Assembly (NCBI GenBank): GCA_026391775.1
Contig: JAPLDK010000074.1
Coordinates: 177,669-241,668 of the forward strand
Direction: 5' to 3'
Source: Bacteroidota bacterium
GTDB taxonomy: Bacteria > Bacteroidota > Bacteroidia > Bacteroidales > FEN-979
Length of the DNA: 64,000 nt
Shown: positions 36,338-46,465 of the stretch, piece by piece
How positions within the stretch are numbered: position 1 is the stretch's first letter
Layout of the letters: each line of letters opens with the position of its first letter
Translations under genes and position numbers: made by a program
The notes under the pieces: generated by a model
What the model saw: the letters and a program-made list of their open reading frames with translations, nothing else
Told to the model about the DNA's origin: nothing
The model's database searches: none

Positions 36338-38416
36338 CTATTCTTTAATGAACTTTCCGACCTGAACGGTTTCATTGCAAATGTACTGCAGATAATATAA
36401 TCCTGTGTTCAAAAAACGGATATCCAGTTCGGTTGCGGATCCATGACAGGGTTTTCTCAGTAAAACTTTTCCCGAAATATCATATAGGAGAAAGGTCCCG
36501 ACAGCTGAAGGAAATGACGTTTCAATCCGTACTGTCTCCCTGGCTGGATTCGGTGCTATTTTCAGACCGGCAGGTTTTTGTTTTTCGGCAAATCCAACAC
36601 CACCACCATCCTCGGTTTTCATTACAGTCCCCCTGCTTCCACCGGCATAGCCGTTGTTTGCATCCAGGAAATAAACCGAATACAGGCAGTTTGAAGTGTT
36701 TGATTTTTCATCGGCCCAGTAGTATCCTCCATTGGTTGTTTTCAGGATACTGCCTGTTCCGTCAACTGCATAACCATTGTGTTGATCAGGAAAATCCATT
36801 GCATAAACCGGAGAGCCTGTTGTTGCTTTAAGAACCCAGTCAACCCCACCGTTCAGGGTGACCCAGATATATCCAAAGGAGCTGGAAAAACCTCCGGCAA
36901 GAAACCCGATATACTGATCAGAAAAGAATATAGAATACAACTCATAGGTGCCTACCGGGTTTTCCAATGTCCAGGTCGTTCCGCCGTCCAGGGTTTTAAG
37001 TAAGATCCCGCTTGACCCAACAGCCCAGCCGTTGGAAGGATTCAGGAAGAATATCGAATAGAACGATTCGGTAGTTCCTGTATTCAGGATTGTCCATGCA
37101 GCCCCTCCGTTTGTTGTCTTGATTATTTTCCCCATATCACCAGCCGCATAACCTGTGTTCAGATCGGTAAAGAAAATAGCAAACAGGGAATTTGTAATAC
37201 CTGAATTCTGGTTGGTCCAGCTTGCCCCGGCATCGGTTGATTTGAGAACGACCCCACCGTAACCTACAACATACAGGGTGTTGACTTCGGTATGTATGAT
37301 GGCATTCAGGAAATGCGTACTACCCGAAACCAGGGGGCTCCAGTTCAAACCCGCGTTGTTTGTCTTCATGATCATTCCATTGGTCCCGGCTGCATAACCT
37401 GTATTGAGGTCTGTAAAGCAAAGCGCCATCACATCATTTGTAAATCCCGAATCCAATTCCGTCCATGAAGATCCTCCATTCGTCGTTTTCAGAATTGTTC
37501 CTAAGCCACCAACAATATAACCTGTACCATTGCCTGTTGCAGGCAGGCATACCGCATTATAAGGCTGACTGTTACCCGGGCTTATTGTTGTCCAGGTAAT
37601 CCCCCCATCGATAGTCTGCAGTACCTTTGAAACATAAGTGATGATGCAGCCTGAAGCCACATTGTTAAATGACACAGAAACGAGATTATCAGAGGAACCT
37701 GAATTAAGGACCATCCAGCTTGCCCCGGCATCAATGGTTTTAAGGATCGTACCGAATCCTCCGCAGGCATAACCTATGTTTGCAGAAGGGAAACAAATGC
37801 TTTTAAGGTCTTTGGTAGTATTGGACGATTGCTGAGTCCATGAAAGGCCTGCATCAGTGGTTTTAAAAATTGTTCCGCCTCCGCCCGCTGCGTATCCTGT
37901 GGATGCATCAGTAAAGTATATGCTGACAACCGGCTGAGGGATACCGGTGCTCCAGGATGTCCAGTTGGCCCCTGCATCGGTGGTTTTTAAGATCAGGCCG
38001 ATACTATAAGTATAATCATAACTGGCTACATACCAGGTATTTTGATCAAGGTAACACATCGAGTTAATAGATGCCGGAACTGAACACTCTGAGACGATAA
38101 CGCCGTTGACAATTTTCAATATGCTGTTGTAATAGTAATTTGTAGTCACGAAACCATGATCCGCATCGATAAAATAAACAGAGTAACAAGAATAATTGTT
38201 TGTGGTTGGAATATCCAAACAGGTCCAGCTGTTTCCCCCGTCAGAAGTTTTGATGATTGTGTTAAGCTCACCTACGGCATAGCCGTTATTAGCATCCAGG
38301 AAGAACACAGAATTCAGGTTATTCCCCTGTGGTTTGGGGTTAGTCCATTTCCAGGATTGCCCTGATGCGATGCCCATTGAAACAATCGCAGATAGTATAA
38401 GGATGACCTTTTTCAT
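36338..38416 (-). CDS. YCF48/BNR-repeat secreted protein with T9SS type A sorting domain
   Basis: 692 aa; repeated IYFTDxxTGYAAGxxGTIxKTTDAGxSWTxxxSG units; C-terminus IAPNPARETVRIETSFPSAVGTFLLYDISGKVLL...LYYLQYICNETVQVGKFIKE. Confidence 0.92.
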   Translation of the reverse strand: MKKVILILSAIVSMGIASGQSWKWTNPKPQGNNLNSVFFLDANNGYAVGELNTIIKTSDGGNSWTCLDIPTTNNYSCYSVYFIDADHGFVTTNYYYNSILKIVNGVIVSECSVPASINSMCYLDQNTWYVASYDYTYSIGLILKTTDAGANWTSWSTGIPQPVVSIYFTDASTGYAAGGGGTIFKTTDAGLSWTQQSSNTTKDLKSICFPSANIGYACGGFGTILKTIDAGASWMVLNSGSSDNLVSVSFNNVASGCIITYVSKVLQTIDGGITWTTISPGNSQPYNAVCLPATGNGTGYIVGGLGTILKTTNGGSSWTELDSGFTNDVMALCFTDLNTGYAAGTNGMIMKTNNAGLNWSPLVSGSTHFLNAIIHTEVNTLYVVGYGGVVLKSTDAGASWTNQNSGITNSLFAIFFTDLNTGYAAGDMGKIIKTTNGGAAWTILNTGTTESFYSIFFLNPSNGWAVGSSGILLKTLDGGTTWTLENPVGTYELYSIFFSDQYIGFLAGGFSSSFGYIWVTLNGGVDWVLKATTGSPVYAMDFPDQHNGYAVDGTGSILKTTNGGYYWADEKSNTSNCLYSVYFLDANNGYAGGSRGTVMKTEDGGGVGFAEKQKPAGLKIAPNPARETVRIETSFPSAVGTFLLYDISGKVLLRKPCHGSATELDIRFLNTGLYYLQYICNETVQVGKFIKE

Positions 38417-38548
38417 AGACTTTCATTATGGAATATCAAATTTACTGAATCCCTTGGGTTTATTTGGAAATTAAAGATTGAAATCAGATATTACCTGTAG
38501 ACACTTGGGGGAAATGTTGGGATGTATTATAATTTCGGGTAGGCCGTA

Positions 38549-39361
38549 TCAGTCTTTCCCGTTTCCCGGGTTTTTTAAACCCTTGTATTTTACCAGCTCC
38601 ATTTTTATGGATCCAACTATAACGGCCGATTTGGCGAGGATAGGAATATGGTTTTTATCGTCGGTGATCCAAAGGTCCATGGGGTAAGGCTGGCTGAAAA
38701 CGGCGCCGGTAACAACCATTGGTTTGAAGTGGAGGCAATGGAAAGTGCCGAGTTCTATTGTAATCTCCTCACGGTCTATGAATTTGATGACGGAAAGATA
38801 GAGGGAATCGTCAAGAATAAAATTAACAGGATAAGTATCGCCCGGCTTCATACCCGTAAAATCGATATTGCGGGCGTGAAAATAAGCTGAAATAATATCG
38901 TGGGTGCCGATAGGCATCTTCCTGTTAGCCCTGGTACTTGAATAATTCCCTGAAAACTGGTTGAACTTTACTTCATCCTTGTAATCGTAATTACCTTCAT
39001 GAGTATCCCGTTTGAAACTCCAGGGAAAAAGGTATTCCTCATCTACCCAGCTTTCGAACCGGTCATTCACTTTGAAAAAGAGATTGAAAGCACCCTTGGA
39101 TTTTCCTTCTCCTACAATGTGATAGGTCTTCCTGCCCGCAATATCTACAGAAGCACTGCTCACCTCCAGGCTGCCTGTTCCTGCTGTTACCTTGCCGGTA
39201 AGATAGGAATCATAATAAACTGTAAACGTCAGCTTTTCGCCATACGTAAAACTCTCGTTGTTTACAGGCTTTATTTCCTGAGCTGATAAGTGACTGTTGA
39301 ATAGTGAACAGTGACTTGTGAACAGGAAAATAAATAAGAAACGAAAAAAATTTTGAACCAT
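38549..39361 (-). CDS. DUF3108 domain-containing protein
   Basis: 270 aa; FTYGEKLTFTVYYDSYLTGKVTAGTGSLEV...HIVGEGKSKGAFNLFFKVNDRFESWVDEEYLFPWSFKRDTHEGNY. Confidence 0.88.
   Translation of the reverse strand: MVQNFFRFLFIFLFTSHCSLFNSHLSAQEIKPVNNESFTYGEKLTFTVYYDSYLTGKVTAGTGSLEVSSASVDIAGRKTYHIVGEGKSKGAFNLFFKVNDRFESWVDEEYLFPWSFKRDTHEGNYDYKDEVKFNQFSGNYSSTRANRKMPIGTHDIISAYFHARNIDFTGMKPGDTYPVNFILDDSLYLSVIKFIDREEITIELGTFHCLHFKPMVVTGAVFSQPYPMDLWITDDKNHIPILAKSAVIVGSIKMELVKYKGLKNPGNGKD
39286..39325. repeat. Short period repeat (GTTCAC/AGTCAC-type) overlapping the signal-peptide region of the DUF3108 gene
   Basis: aagtgactgttgaatagtgaacagtgacttgtgaacag; encodes TSHCSLFNSHLS on the minus strand. Confidence 0.6.
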
Positions 39362-39376
39362 GAGGCCCTTTCTCTA

Positions 39377-42300
39377 TTAAACGACTATATTGATGATCTT
39401 CTTATGGACCACAATGATTTTTTTCGGATTCCTGCCTTCAAGCCATTTGGATGATTCATAAGCGACAAGCACGGCCTTTTGAACTTCCTCAACCGGCATT
39501 TCCACGGGAAGATCAAGCTGGAAACGCATTTTCCCGTTAAAGGAAACCGGGTATTTAAAGGAGTTCTCGACCAGGAACGTTTCATTGAAAGCAGGAAAAA
39601 CCGCCTTTGTGATGCTTTCATTATGCCCGCATTGCTGCCAGAGTTCTTCGGCAAGGTGAGGCGCATAAGGAGAAATCAGGATCAAAAGGTCTTCAAGAAT
39701 AGCCCGTTTGCTGCATTTCAGTTCGCCCAGTTCATTTACGCAGATCATGAAAGTACTAACCGCGGTATTGAACGAAAGGCGCTCTATATCTTCCTGGATC
39801 TTTTTTATGGTCTTATGCAGAATGCGGAGTTCGGCAGCTTCAGGGGCTTCATCGCTGAGCCTGAAACGGTTTTCCTCGTCATGGTAAAGCCTCCAGAATT
39901 TTCTGATAAACCTGAAAACACCTTCAATGCCATTTGTATCCCAGGGCTTCGACTGCTCAAGCGGGCCCAGGAACATTTCGTATAAACGGAATGTATCAGC
40001 GCCGTAACGTTCGATCAGCTCATCGGGATTGACCACATTAAACTTTGACTTGGACATTTTCTCAATTTCTGTCTCAGTCAAGAATGAAATGTCAGTCAAA
40101 TTAGGAGGGTAACATTTAAAATTGAAATAAAGTCCTTCGTTACTAATAAAAAGAAAATCATCACTTTCTTTAATAAATTTCAAATTAAATGCATATTTAT
40201 GAAAATCAATCATATAATGACCAACATAATCATTATTATCGGGGTTGAAAAATCTTTCTTTATGAACGCAATCGATGGGTATGTTAATAAGCCTGCATCC
40301 CGCTTCAAGATGTTCATGTTTGACAATATCAGCACTTATAAAAACAGATTTTGGTACATTTTTGAATCCTGATATTTTAAATTCATTCTTAAAAAATTCT
40401 TTTAAATAAGCTGAAACCCGGGGATCTTTATCATCTACAACATTGTAAATTTTCTGTGAAACTCCTTGAATCATGCCTTGATTCACTAATTTCTTGAATG
40501 GTTCTTCCGTAACGGTTAATCCGAGGTCAAAAAGAAATTTATTCCAGAAACGTGAATAAATTAAATGTCCGGTCGCATGTTCTGAACCTCCTATATACAG
40601 GTCCACATTCTGCCAGTAGTTTACAGCTTCTTTTGAAAAGTATTCTTGCTGATTGCGGGGGTCCATGTATCGGAGATAATACCCGCTTGAGCCAGCAAAA
40701 CCAGGCATGGTATTGGTTTCAAGAGGATATCCTTCCTTGGTTTTCCAGTTCTTCGCTCTGGCCAGGGGTGGTTCACCTGTTTCCGTGGGGAGATAAGCAT
40801 CTACCGGTGGAAGCTCCAGGGGCAGGTCTTTGTCGTCGAGAACATAAGGAATGCCGTTTTTGAAATATACCGGGAAAGGCTCACCCCAGTACCTCTGCCT
40901 GCTGAAAATGGCGTCGCGGAGGCGGAAATTCACCATGCCTTTGCCAATGCCTATTTCACTAACCCTGTTTATAACAGTCTTGATGGCTTCCTTGACAATC
41001 ATACCATTAATGAATTCGGAATTTACGAGGATGCCATCCTTGGCATCATAAGAGCTTTCTGAAATATCGCCTCCGGAAACCACTTCAATGATGGGCAGGC
41101 CAAAGTGCTTTGCAAAATCATAGTCCCTGCTGTCGTGGGCTGGAACAGCCATGATGGCGCCGGTACCGTAGCCTGCAAGAACATAATCGGCAACCCAGAT
41201 TGGGATTGGTTTATTGTTAAAAGGGTTAAGGCAATATGTACCTGTGAAAACCCCGCTGATCTTTTTAACATCGGCCATCCTTTCGCGTTCAGAACGGTTT
41301 TTAACTTCCTCTATATATGCCCTTACGGCTTCAATATGCGATGGAGGCGTGATTTTTTCAATGTATTCATGTTCGGGTGAAAGAACCATGTAAGTAGAAC
41401 CGAAAATGGTATCAGGCCTGGTGGTAAATATATTCAGCTTGAATTCCGAATTCTGTATCGGGAACAGAATCTCGGCGCCTTCTGAACGGCCTATCCAGTA
41501 TTTCTGCTGATCTTTCAGGGATTCCGACCATTCAATTTTATCGAGTCCGTCGAGCAGCCTCTGTGAATATGCCGTTATCCGGAGGAACCACTGCCGCATC
41601 ATTTTCCGCTCAACCGCGTGGTTGCCACGGACCGAATAACCGTTGGCAACTTCATCATTGGCAAGGACCGTGCCCAGTTCGGGGCACCAGTTGACCATAG
41701 CTTCCGAAAGATAAGCCAGGCGGTAATTCATCAGTATTTCCTGCTGTTGTTTCTCTGAAAACGAAGCCCAGTCCGAAGCAAAAAACACACCTTTCCAGGC
41801 CTTACCAAAGGAACTATCTTTTTTCGCAAGTTCATGGAACCAGTTAGGCGTTATGGCAGCATGTACATCCGCATTCCCAAAAGATTTAAAAACATTAATA
41901 AGTTCAGCTACCGGTCTGGCTTTGCCTGCATTCTGGTCGTACCAGTGATTGTACAAACGGATGAATGTCCACTGTGTCCATTTGTAATACGCGGGATCAC
42001 AGGTTTTCACTTCCCGGTCCCAGTCGTATGAGAAGCCGATCTTATCCATCTGTTCGCGGTATCTTGCCACATTCTTTTCGGTGGTAACCGCAGGATGGGT
42101 GCCGGTTTGAATGGCATACTGCTCAGCGGGAAGCCCGTAAGCATCATAGCCCATGGGATGCAAAACATTAAAGCCTTTAAGCCTTTTGTATCTTGAATAT
42201 ATGTCGGATGCGATATACCCCAATGGATGCCCTACATGCAGACCTGCCCCGGAGGGGTAAGGAAACATATCAAGCACGTAAAATTTAGGTTTCGCAGTAT

Positions 42301-42379
42301 CAATTTCGGTATGGAACGATTTATTCTCTAGCCAGTACTTCTGCCATTTCTTTTCTATTTCCTGAAAGTTGTATTCCAT
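39377..42379 (-). CDS. leuS: Leucyl-tRNA synthetase
   Basis: 1000 aa; FPYPSGAGLHVGHPLGY (HIGH), TTRPDTIFGSTYMVLSPEH editing motif, EKMSKSKFNVVNPDELIERYGADTFRLYEMFLGPLEQSKPWDTNGIEG. Confidence 0.98.
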   Translation of the reverse strand: MEYNFQEIEKKWQKYWLENKSFHTEIDTAKPKFYVLDMFPYPSGAGLHVGHPLGYIASDIYSRYKRLKGFNVLHPMGYDAYGLPAEQYAIQTGTHPAVTTEKNVARYREQMDKIGFSYDWDREVKTCDPAYYKWTQWTFIRLYNHWYDQNAGKARPVAELINVFKSFGNADVHAAITPNWFHELAKKDSSFGKAWKGVFFASDWASFSEKQQQEILMNYRLAYLSEAMVNWCPELGTVLANDEVANGYSVRGNHAVERKMMRQWFLRITAYSQRLLDGLDKIEWSESLKDQQKYWIGRSEGAEILFPIQNSEFKLNIFTTRPDTIFGSTYMVLSPEHEYIEKITPPSHIEAVRAYIEEVKNRSERERMADVKKISGVFTGTYCLNPFNNKPIPIWVADYVLAGYGTGAIMAVPAHDSRDYDFAKHFGLPIIEVVSGGDISESSYDAKDGILVNSEFINGMIVKEAIKTVINRVSEIGIGKGMVNFRLRDAIFSRQRYWGEPFPVYFKNGIPYVLDDKDLPLELPPVDAYLPTETGEPPLARAKNWKTKEGYPLETNTMPGFAGSSGYYLRYMDPRNQQEYFSKEAVNYWQNVDLYIGGSEHATGHLIYSRFWNKFLFDLGLTVTEEPFKKLVNQGMIQGVSQKIYNVVDDKDPRVSAYLKEFFKNEFKISGFKNVPKSVFISADIVKHEHLEAGCRLINIPIDCVHKERFFNPDNNDYVGHYMIDFHKYAFNLKFIKESDDFLFISNEGLYFNFKCYPPNLTDISFLTETEIEKMSKSKFNVVNPDELIERYGADTFRLYEMFLGPLEQSKPWDTNGIEGVFRFIRKFWRLYHDEENRFRLSDEAPEAAELRILHKTIKKIQEDIERLSFNTAVSTFMICVNELGELKCSKRAILEDLLILISPYAPHLAEELWQQCGHNESITKAVFPAFNETFLVENSFKYPVSFNGKMRFQLDLPVEMPVEEVQKAVLVAYESSKWLEGRNPKKIIVVHKKIINIVV

Positions 42380-42437
42380 GATTGTCAGTAAAGTAAGCCT
42401 GCAAAGGTAGGAAATAGGATATAATGCAGGAAATTTC

Positions 42438-42445
42438 TATTTTTG
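42438..42445 (+). promoter_or_regulatory. Putative -7 box (TATTTTTG) upstream of the AsmA-like gene
   Basis: TAnnTTTG match; overlaps the track's TTG start, favouring ATG 42467 as the true start. Confidence 0.4.
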
Positions 42446-42466
42446 GAGTTGATCTCCCTTGCCCGA

Positions 42467-45400
42467 ATGACAGAACATGAACCAAGGCATAAAAAAAGAA
42501 GAGTACTAAGAATTCTGATCCGTATCTTTTCGGGCCTGGTCATCCTGATTGCACTCCTTATCCTGAGCGCTTACATTCTGTTTAATTTCTTCGGTACAAA
42601 ATTCCTCCGTGAAATGATACAGAAAAAGATCTATGCAACGAGCCAGGGGTTGTATACTATAGATTTTTCGGATTTGAAGATCAATATTTTTACAAGGAAT
42701 ATCAGTATTTATAATTTCCGCCTTACTCCCGATACGCTGCTTTACCAGAAGCTGAAAAATGAAGGAAAGGCAAAAAAAACCCTGTATAAAATCTCTTACC
42801 GGGAACTGATCCTGCGCCGGATAAACTTCAGGGAGATATGGATAAATAAAAACATACACCTGAGGGAAATGTCGCTTATCAAGCCCGAAATTGTGCTTAT
42901 GGGCTTCCCTGATACGCTTACTTCCAGAAAAGGCCGGTTTAAAAATGTGTATGAAGATGTTTACCCATTGGCTTCCGTGATCTTCAGGGAAATTCAGATA
43001 GATTCCATTTATGTTGAAAGGGCGAGGATAATTTCCGGCATGGAAGGCAAACCGGGAAAACAGGCTTTTGGCCAATACGAATTCTCAGCCGTGCTTCGTG
43101 ATGTTGCCATAAACCCTTTCAGTTATTACAACCATGAAAGGGTCTTTTATTCACGCGACATAGACTTCAAGGTGCATAATGTGAAATACAGCCTCACCGA
43201 CAGCCTTTATTTTATCGAGGCGGAGGAGATAGGGTTTAACCTGAAGAAATCAAGAATATACGGGAAGAACATTTCACTTCGCCCGAATTTCTTTTCCCGC
43301 AGGCTTAGCCATGCGCGGCAGGGTACATTTTTTCAGGTTGACGTACCAGAGTTTGCAATAGACGGGATTAACCTTTATGCTGCATTGACCGACGAACAAG
43401 TCCATTTGAAAAAAGTTATCCTCGATTATACAAGGTTGAAAATATTTCATAATACATCCGAGGAAGCCAGGGCCGCCAGGCTGGATCCGCGACACCGCAA
43501 GAAACAAAAGCCATTCAACAAAGCCGACCTCTTCACCGTCATTTCCGGAAAACTGAGATCAGTGCAACTCGACACACTGATCATTCGCGAAGCTTCACTC
43601 GAATATTTCAGGAACATGTATGACCGGAACCCCGAACTTCGTGTGGCCCGCATGGATATTGCTGTGGAAGAATTCAGGCTTGACTCATTAGCAAGTAAAA
43701 GGAAAGACAGGATTTTCTATGCAAAGGACTTTGACCTGAACCTGAATGAGATCGTTTTAAGGCTCCGCGACCAGGTACATATTTTAAATGCAGGGCACGT
43801 TTACATTTCCACAAAAAAGAAAATTGTCGATATTGAAGGGGGAATGCTCTATCCGGATGAAACCATGAACCTTCAGGACCAGGAAAGCAGGAAAAACACC
43901 ATTTCGGTATTATTGCCCGATCTGCAGTTTAATAACATTGACCTGGTAAAAGCATTCCAGAAACAAGACCTTGTTTTCAGCAACCTTGTTGTTGAATCTC
44001 CCGATGTCCGCTTTACCAGGTACAGGCCATCTGTGAACAAAGAAGCAAGATTCAGGAAACCGGGTGATTTTTTTGAGGAATCCAATGAGGACGTGGTTTA
44101 CGATCTTTTAAAAAAATATGTCAATTCGATCAGAGGCGATTCCATTATTGTGAATAATGGTTTCCTGGGGTATCATTTGTATATCGACAACCTGGACCAG
44201 AAGATCAGCTCCGGGGCCTTTGACCTGAAAATGTATGAGTTTCTGATAGACTCAGTCCATGGGATGAACCAGCAGGGATATTTTTACAGCAAGGATTTCG
44301 ACTTTGATATAAAATCCTTCAACTATATCTCTCCGGATAGCCTCAGGCAATTAAAAGTAAGCCGCCTGCATATTTCTACCAAGGATTCACTGATCGAGGC
44401 CGACAGTATTTCCTTTGACCGTACACGCGAACCGTTGACTTCAGAAATTCGCAGAAAATCGAATATTTCAGTGAATTTTACCGTGGACAACCTGTTCCTG
44501 CAGGGCCTCAATCATAAAAAGCTTTTCCTTGAAAAAGTATTGCAGGCCAACCTCATGATGCTCGACAATCCTCAGCTTTCCCTCAAAGCGGGCGACCCTG
44601 TGATCTTCAAGCCCGGTGGGGAGGATGAACGTATTGCATCATCCCAGGGCCTGGTAAAATTTCTGAATATAAGCAAGCTGATCATATTGAAAGGAGACAT
44701 ATCATTTGACGGTTTGGAGCGCATAAAATCGAGTTATTTTAAGCTTAAAGACATTGATTTTTCCATTCAGAACCTTGGCATGCGGTTGCCCGACAGAGGA
44801 AAAATGAACGGTTCAATGCGTTTTGATTCTATTAACCTTTCGGTTACACCATTGAGGATGATCGTGATGGACAGCACTTATGAAGTCCGTTGCGACAATA
44901 TAAGCCTTAATTCCTATCCTTTGGATATAGAAGCAAAAGGGGTCAGTATTGTACCATTGATGCATATAAAAAGGAAAACCCAGGACGGTGCTATCATACA
45001 AGCAAAGATCCCCAGGCTCAGCATCAATGATTTTTATTTCGATAAGGCTTTGTTTGAAAGAAAATGGATCATAAGGTCCATTGTCATTAATAATCCGGAA
45101 GCAGATGTTTCACTCTACAGCAGGAAAGACAAGCAGGCCGGAAAAATCCCTCTGGCCCTGTCTTACAATCAGGCAGTGGGTTCATTCAGTGTGGATAGCA
45201 TTTTAATTAAAAATGCACGTGCAAAACTTCACCTGCATGATAACAGCAGTGTTAAAGATTATTCTGTGGATGATCTGCAGGTCTCAGTCATGGCCTTCTT
45301 GCTTGATTCAATGAACAGGGACGGAAAAGCGGGAGTGCCATTATTTAACGCTGCTGATATCTCTGTGTCGGCCAAGGGCAGGAGTTTCATTCTTAAAGAC

Positions 45401-46411
45401 AGCTTTTATACCCTTGGTTTTACAAAGGTAAGCCTCAGTACGGGGAAAAAGAATATGATCATCGATTCCCTCTCAATAATTCCCAATTACCCCGGGGATG
45501 AATTTTACAAAAAATTGGGATACCAGATGGATATCTTTTCAGTCTCAGTTCCCAGGATAGAGTTATTCAGCCTGGAACTTGGAAAACTGATCTCCCAAAA
45601 ATCGCTATATGCAAAAACCGTCATTGTCACCAACCCGCATATTGAAACCTACCGGGATAAAAGGATAAAAAGGATAAGGCCAGGGAAACGTTATTTATTG
45701 CAGGCCCAGATCAGAAAAATCCCTATTCCGCTGACCATAGATACTGTTATCTTGAGGAACGGATATACAAGGTATGAAGAGCAGACCGGAAATGAACCTG
45801 GCCGTATATTTTTTGACAGGATGAATGCTTCGTTGCTGAACTTATCTAACGATACAGCTGTCCTGAAGAAAAACCGGATCATGTCGCTTGATGGCACTTC
45901 AAGATTCATGGGCAAGGGCCGTTTATCAGGTCATTACAGGTTTGATATGATCAATCCCCGGGATTCAGTATGGTGGATCGGAACAATTGATTCGGTTGAC
46001 CTGAAGGATATAAATCCAATGTTGACCAAGGTAATGCCGGCGAAAATCTCTCACGGATTTGTTGACAAGGCAAAACTTTCACTGGTATTGGCAAATGACG
46101 CAACAGCAGTCGGCAGTATTGAATTGTATTACCGGGACCTCTATGTTGAGTTGAGCCTGATTGAAGAAGGATCGTTCAAAAAACTTAAAAACGAACTTAT
46201 CACCGACCTTGCCAATCTTTTTTTGCCTGACGAAAACCCGGATTACCATGGAAAGTTAAGAAAAGGCATTATTTATTTTAATAGGGATACCACTAAGGGA
46301 TTTTTCAATTATGTGTGGAAGAGCACTCTCAGCGGCCTCAAATCTTCGGTCGGTTTTAATTCACAGGTTCAGATGCAAATAAAAAAGAACCTGAAAAGAA
46401 AGGCCAAATAA
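42467..46411 (+). CDS. Very large AsmA/DUF748-like envelope protein with N-terminal TM anchor
   Basis: About 1314 aa; KKRRVLRILIRIFSGLVILIALLILSAYILFNFFGTKFLREMIQKKIYATSQGLYTIDFSDLKINIFTRNISIYNFRLTPD, then repetitive beta-rich sequence. Confidence 0.7.
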   Translation: MTEHEPRHKKRRVLRILIRIFSGLVILIALLILSAYILFNFFGTKFLREMIQKKIYATSQGLYTIDFSDLKINIFTRNISIYNFRLTPDTLLYQKLKNEGKAKKTLYKISYRELILRRINFREIWINKNIHLREMSLIKPEIVLMGFPDTLTSRKGRFKNVYEDVYPLASVIFREIQIDSIYVERARIISGMEGKPGKQAFGQYEFSAVLRDVAINPFSYYNHERVFYSRDIDFKVHNVKYSLTDSLYFIEAEEIGFNLKKSRIYGKNISLRPNFFSRRLSHARQGTFFQVDVPEFAIDGINLYAALTDEQVHLKKVILDYTRLKIFHNTSEEARAARLDPRHRKKQKPFNKADLFTVISGKLRSVQLDTLIIREASLEYFRNMYDRNPELRVARMDIAVEEFRLDSLASKRKDRIFYAKDFDLNLNEIVLRLRDQVHILNAGHVYISTKKKIVDIEGGMLYPDETMNLQDQESRKNTISVLLPDLQFNNIDLVKAFQKQDLVFSNLVVESPDVRFTRYRPSVNKEARFRKPGDFFEESNEDVVYDLLKKYVNSIRGDSIIVNNGFLGYHLYIDNLDQKISSGAFDLKMYEFLIDSVHGMNQQGYFYSKDFDFDIKSFNYISPDSLRQLKVSRLHISTKDSLIEADSISFDRTREPLTSEIRRKSNISVNFTVDNLFLQGLNHKKLFLEKVLQANLMMLDNPQLSLKAGDPVIFKPGGEDERIASSQGLVKFLNISKLIILKGDISFDGLERIKSSYFKLKDIDFSIQNLGMRLPDRGKMNGSMRFDSINLSVTPLRMIVMDSTYEVRCDNISLNSYPLDIEAKGVSIVPLMHIKRKTQDGAIIQAKIPRLSINDFYFDKALFERKWIIRSIVINNPEADVSLYSRKDKQAGKIPLALSYNQAVGSFSVDSILIKNARAKLHLHDNSSVKDYSVDDLQVSVMAFLLDSMNRDGKAGVPLFNAADISVSAKGRSFILKDSFYTLGFTKVSLSTGKKNMIIDSLSIIPNYPGDEFYKKLGYQMDIFSVSVPRIELFSLELGKLISQKSLYAKTVIVTNPHIETYRDKRIKRIRPGKRYLLQAQIRKIPIPLTIDTVILRNGYTRYEEQTGNEPGRIFFDRMNASLLNLSNDTAVLKKNRIMSLDGTSRFMGKGRLSGHYRFDMINPRDSVWWIGTIDSVDLKDINPMLTKVMPAKISHGFVDKAKLSLVLANDATAVGSIELYYRDLYVELSLIEEGSFKKLKNELITDLANLFLPDENPDYHGKLRKGIIYFNRDTTKGFFNYVWKSTLSGLKSSVGFNSQVQMQIKKNLKRKAK

Positions 46412-46465
46412 ATTTTCTGTAAATTCGCCAGGCTAACGAGAAGTGCGAATTAAGCAAGAAATCAA

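Noticed and set aside
36338-38416. Regularly spaced similar segments that could suggest a CRISPR or satellite array
   Set aside because: They are diverged coding repeats of a YCF48/BNR-type beta-propeller protein, not identical direct repeats with spacers.
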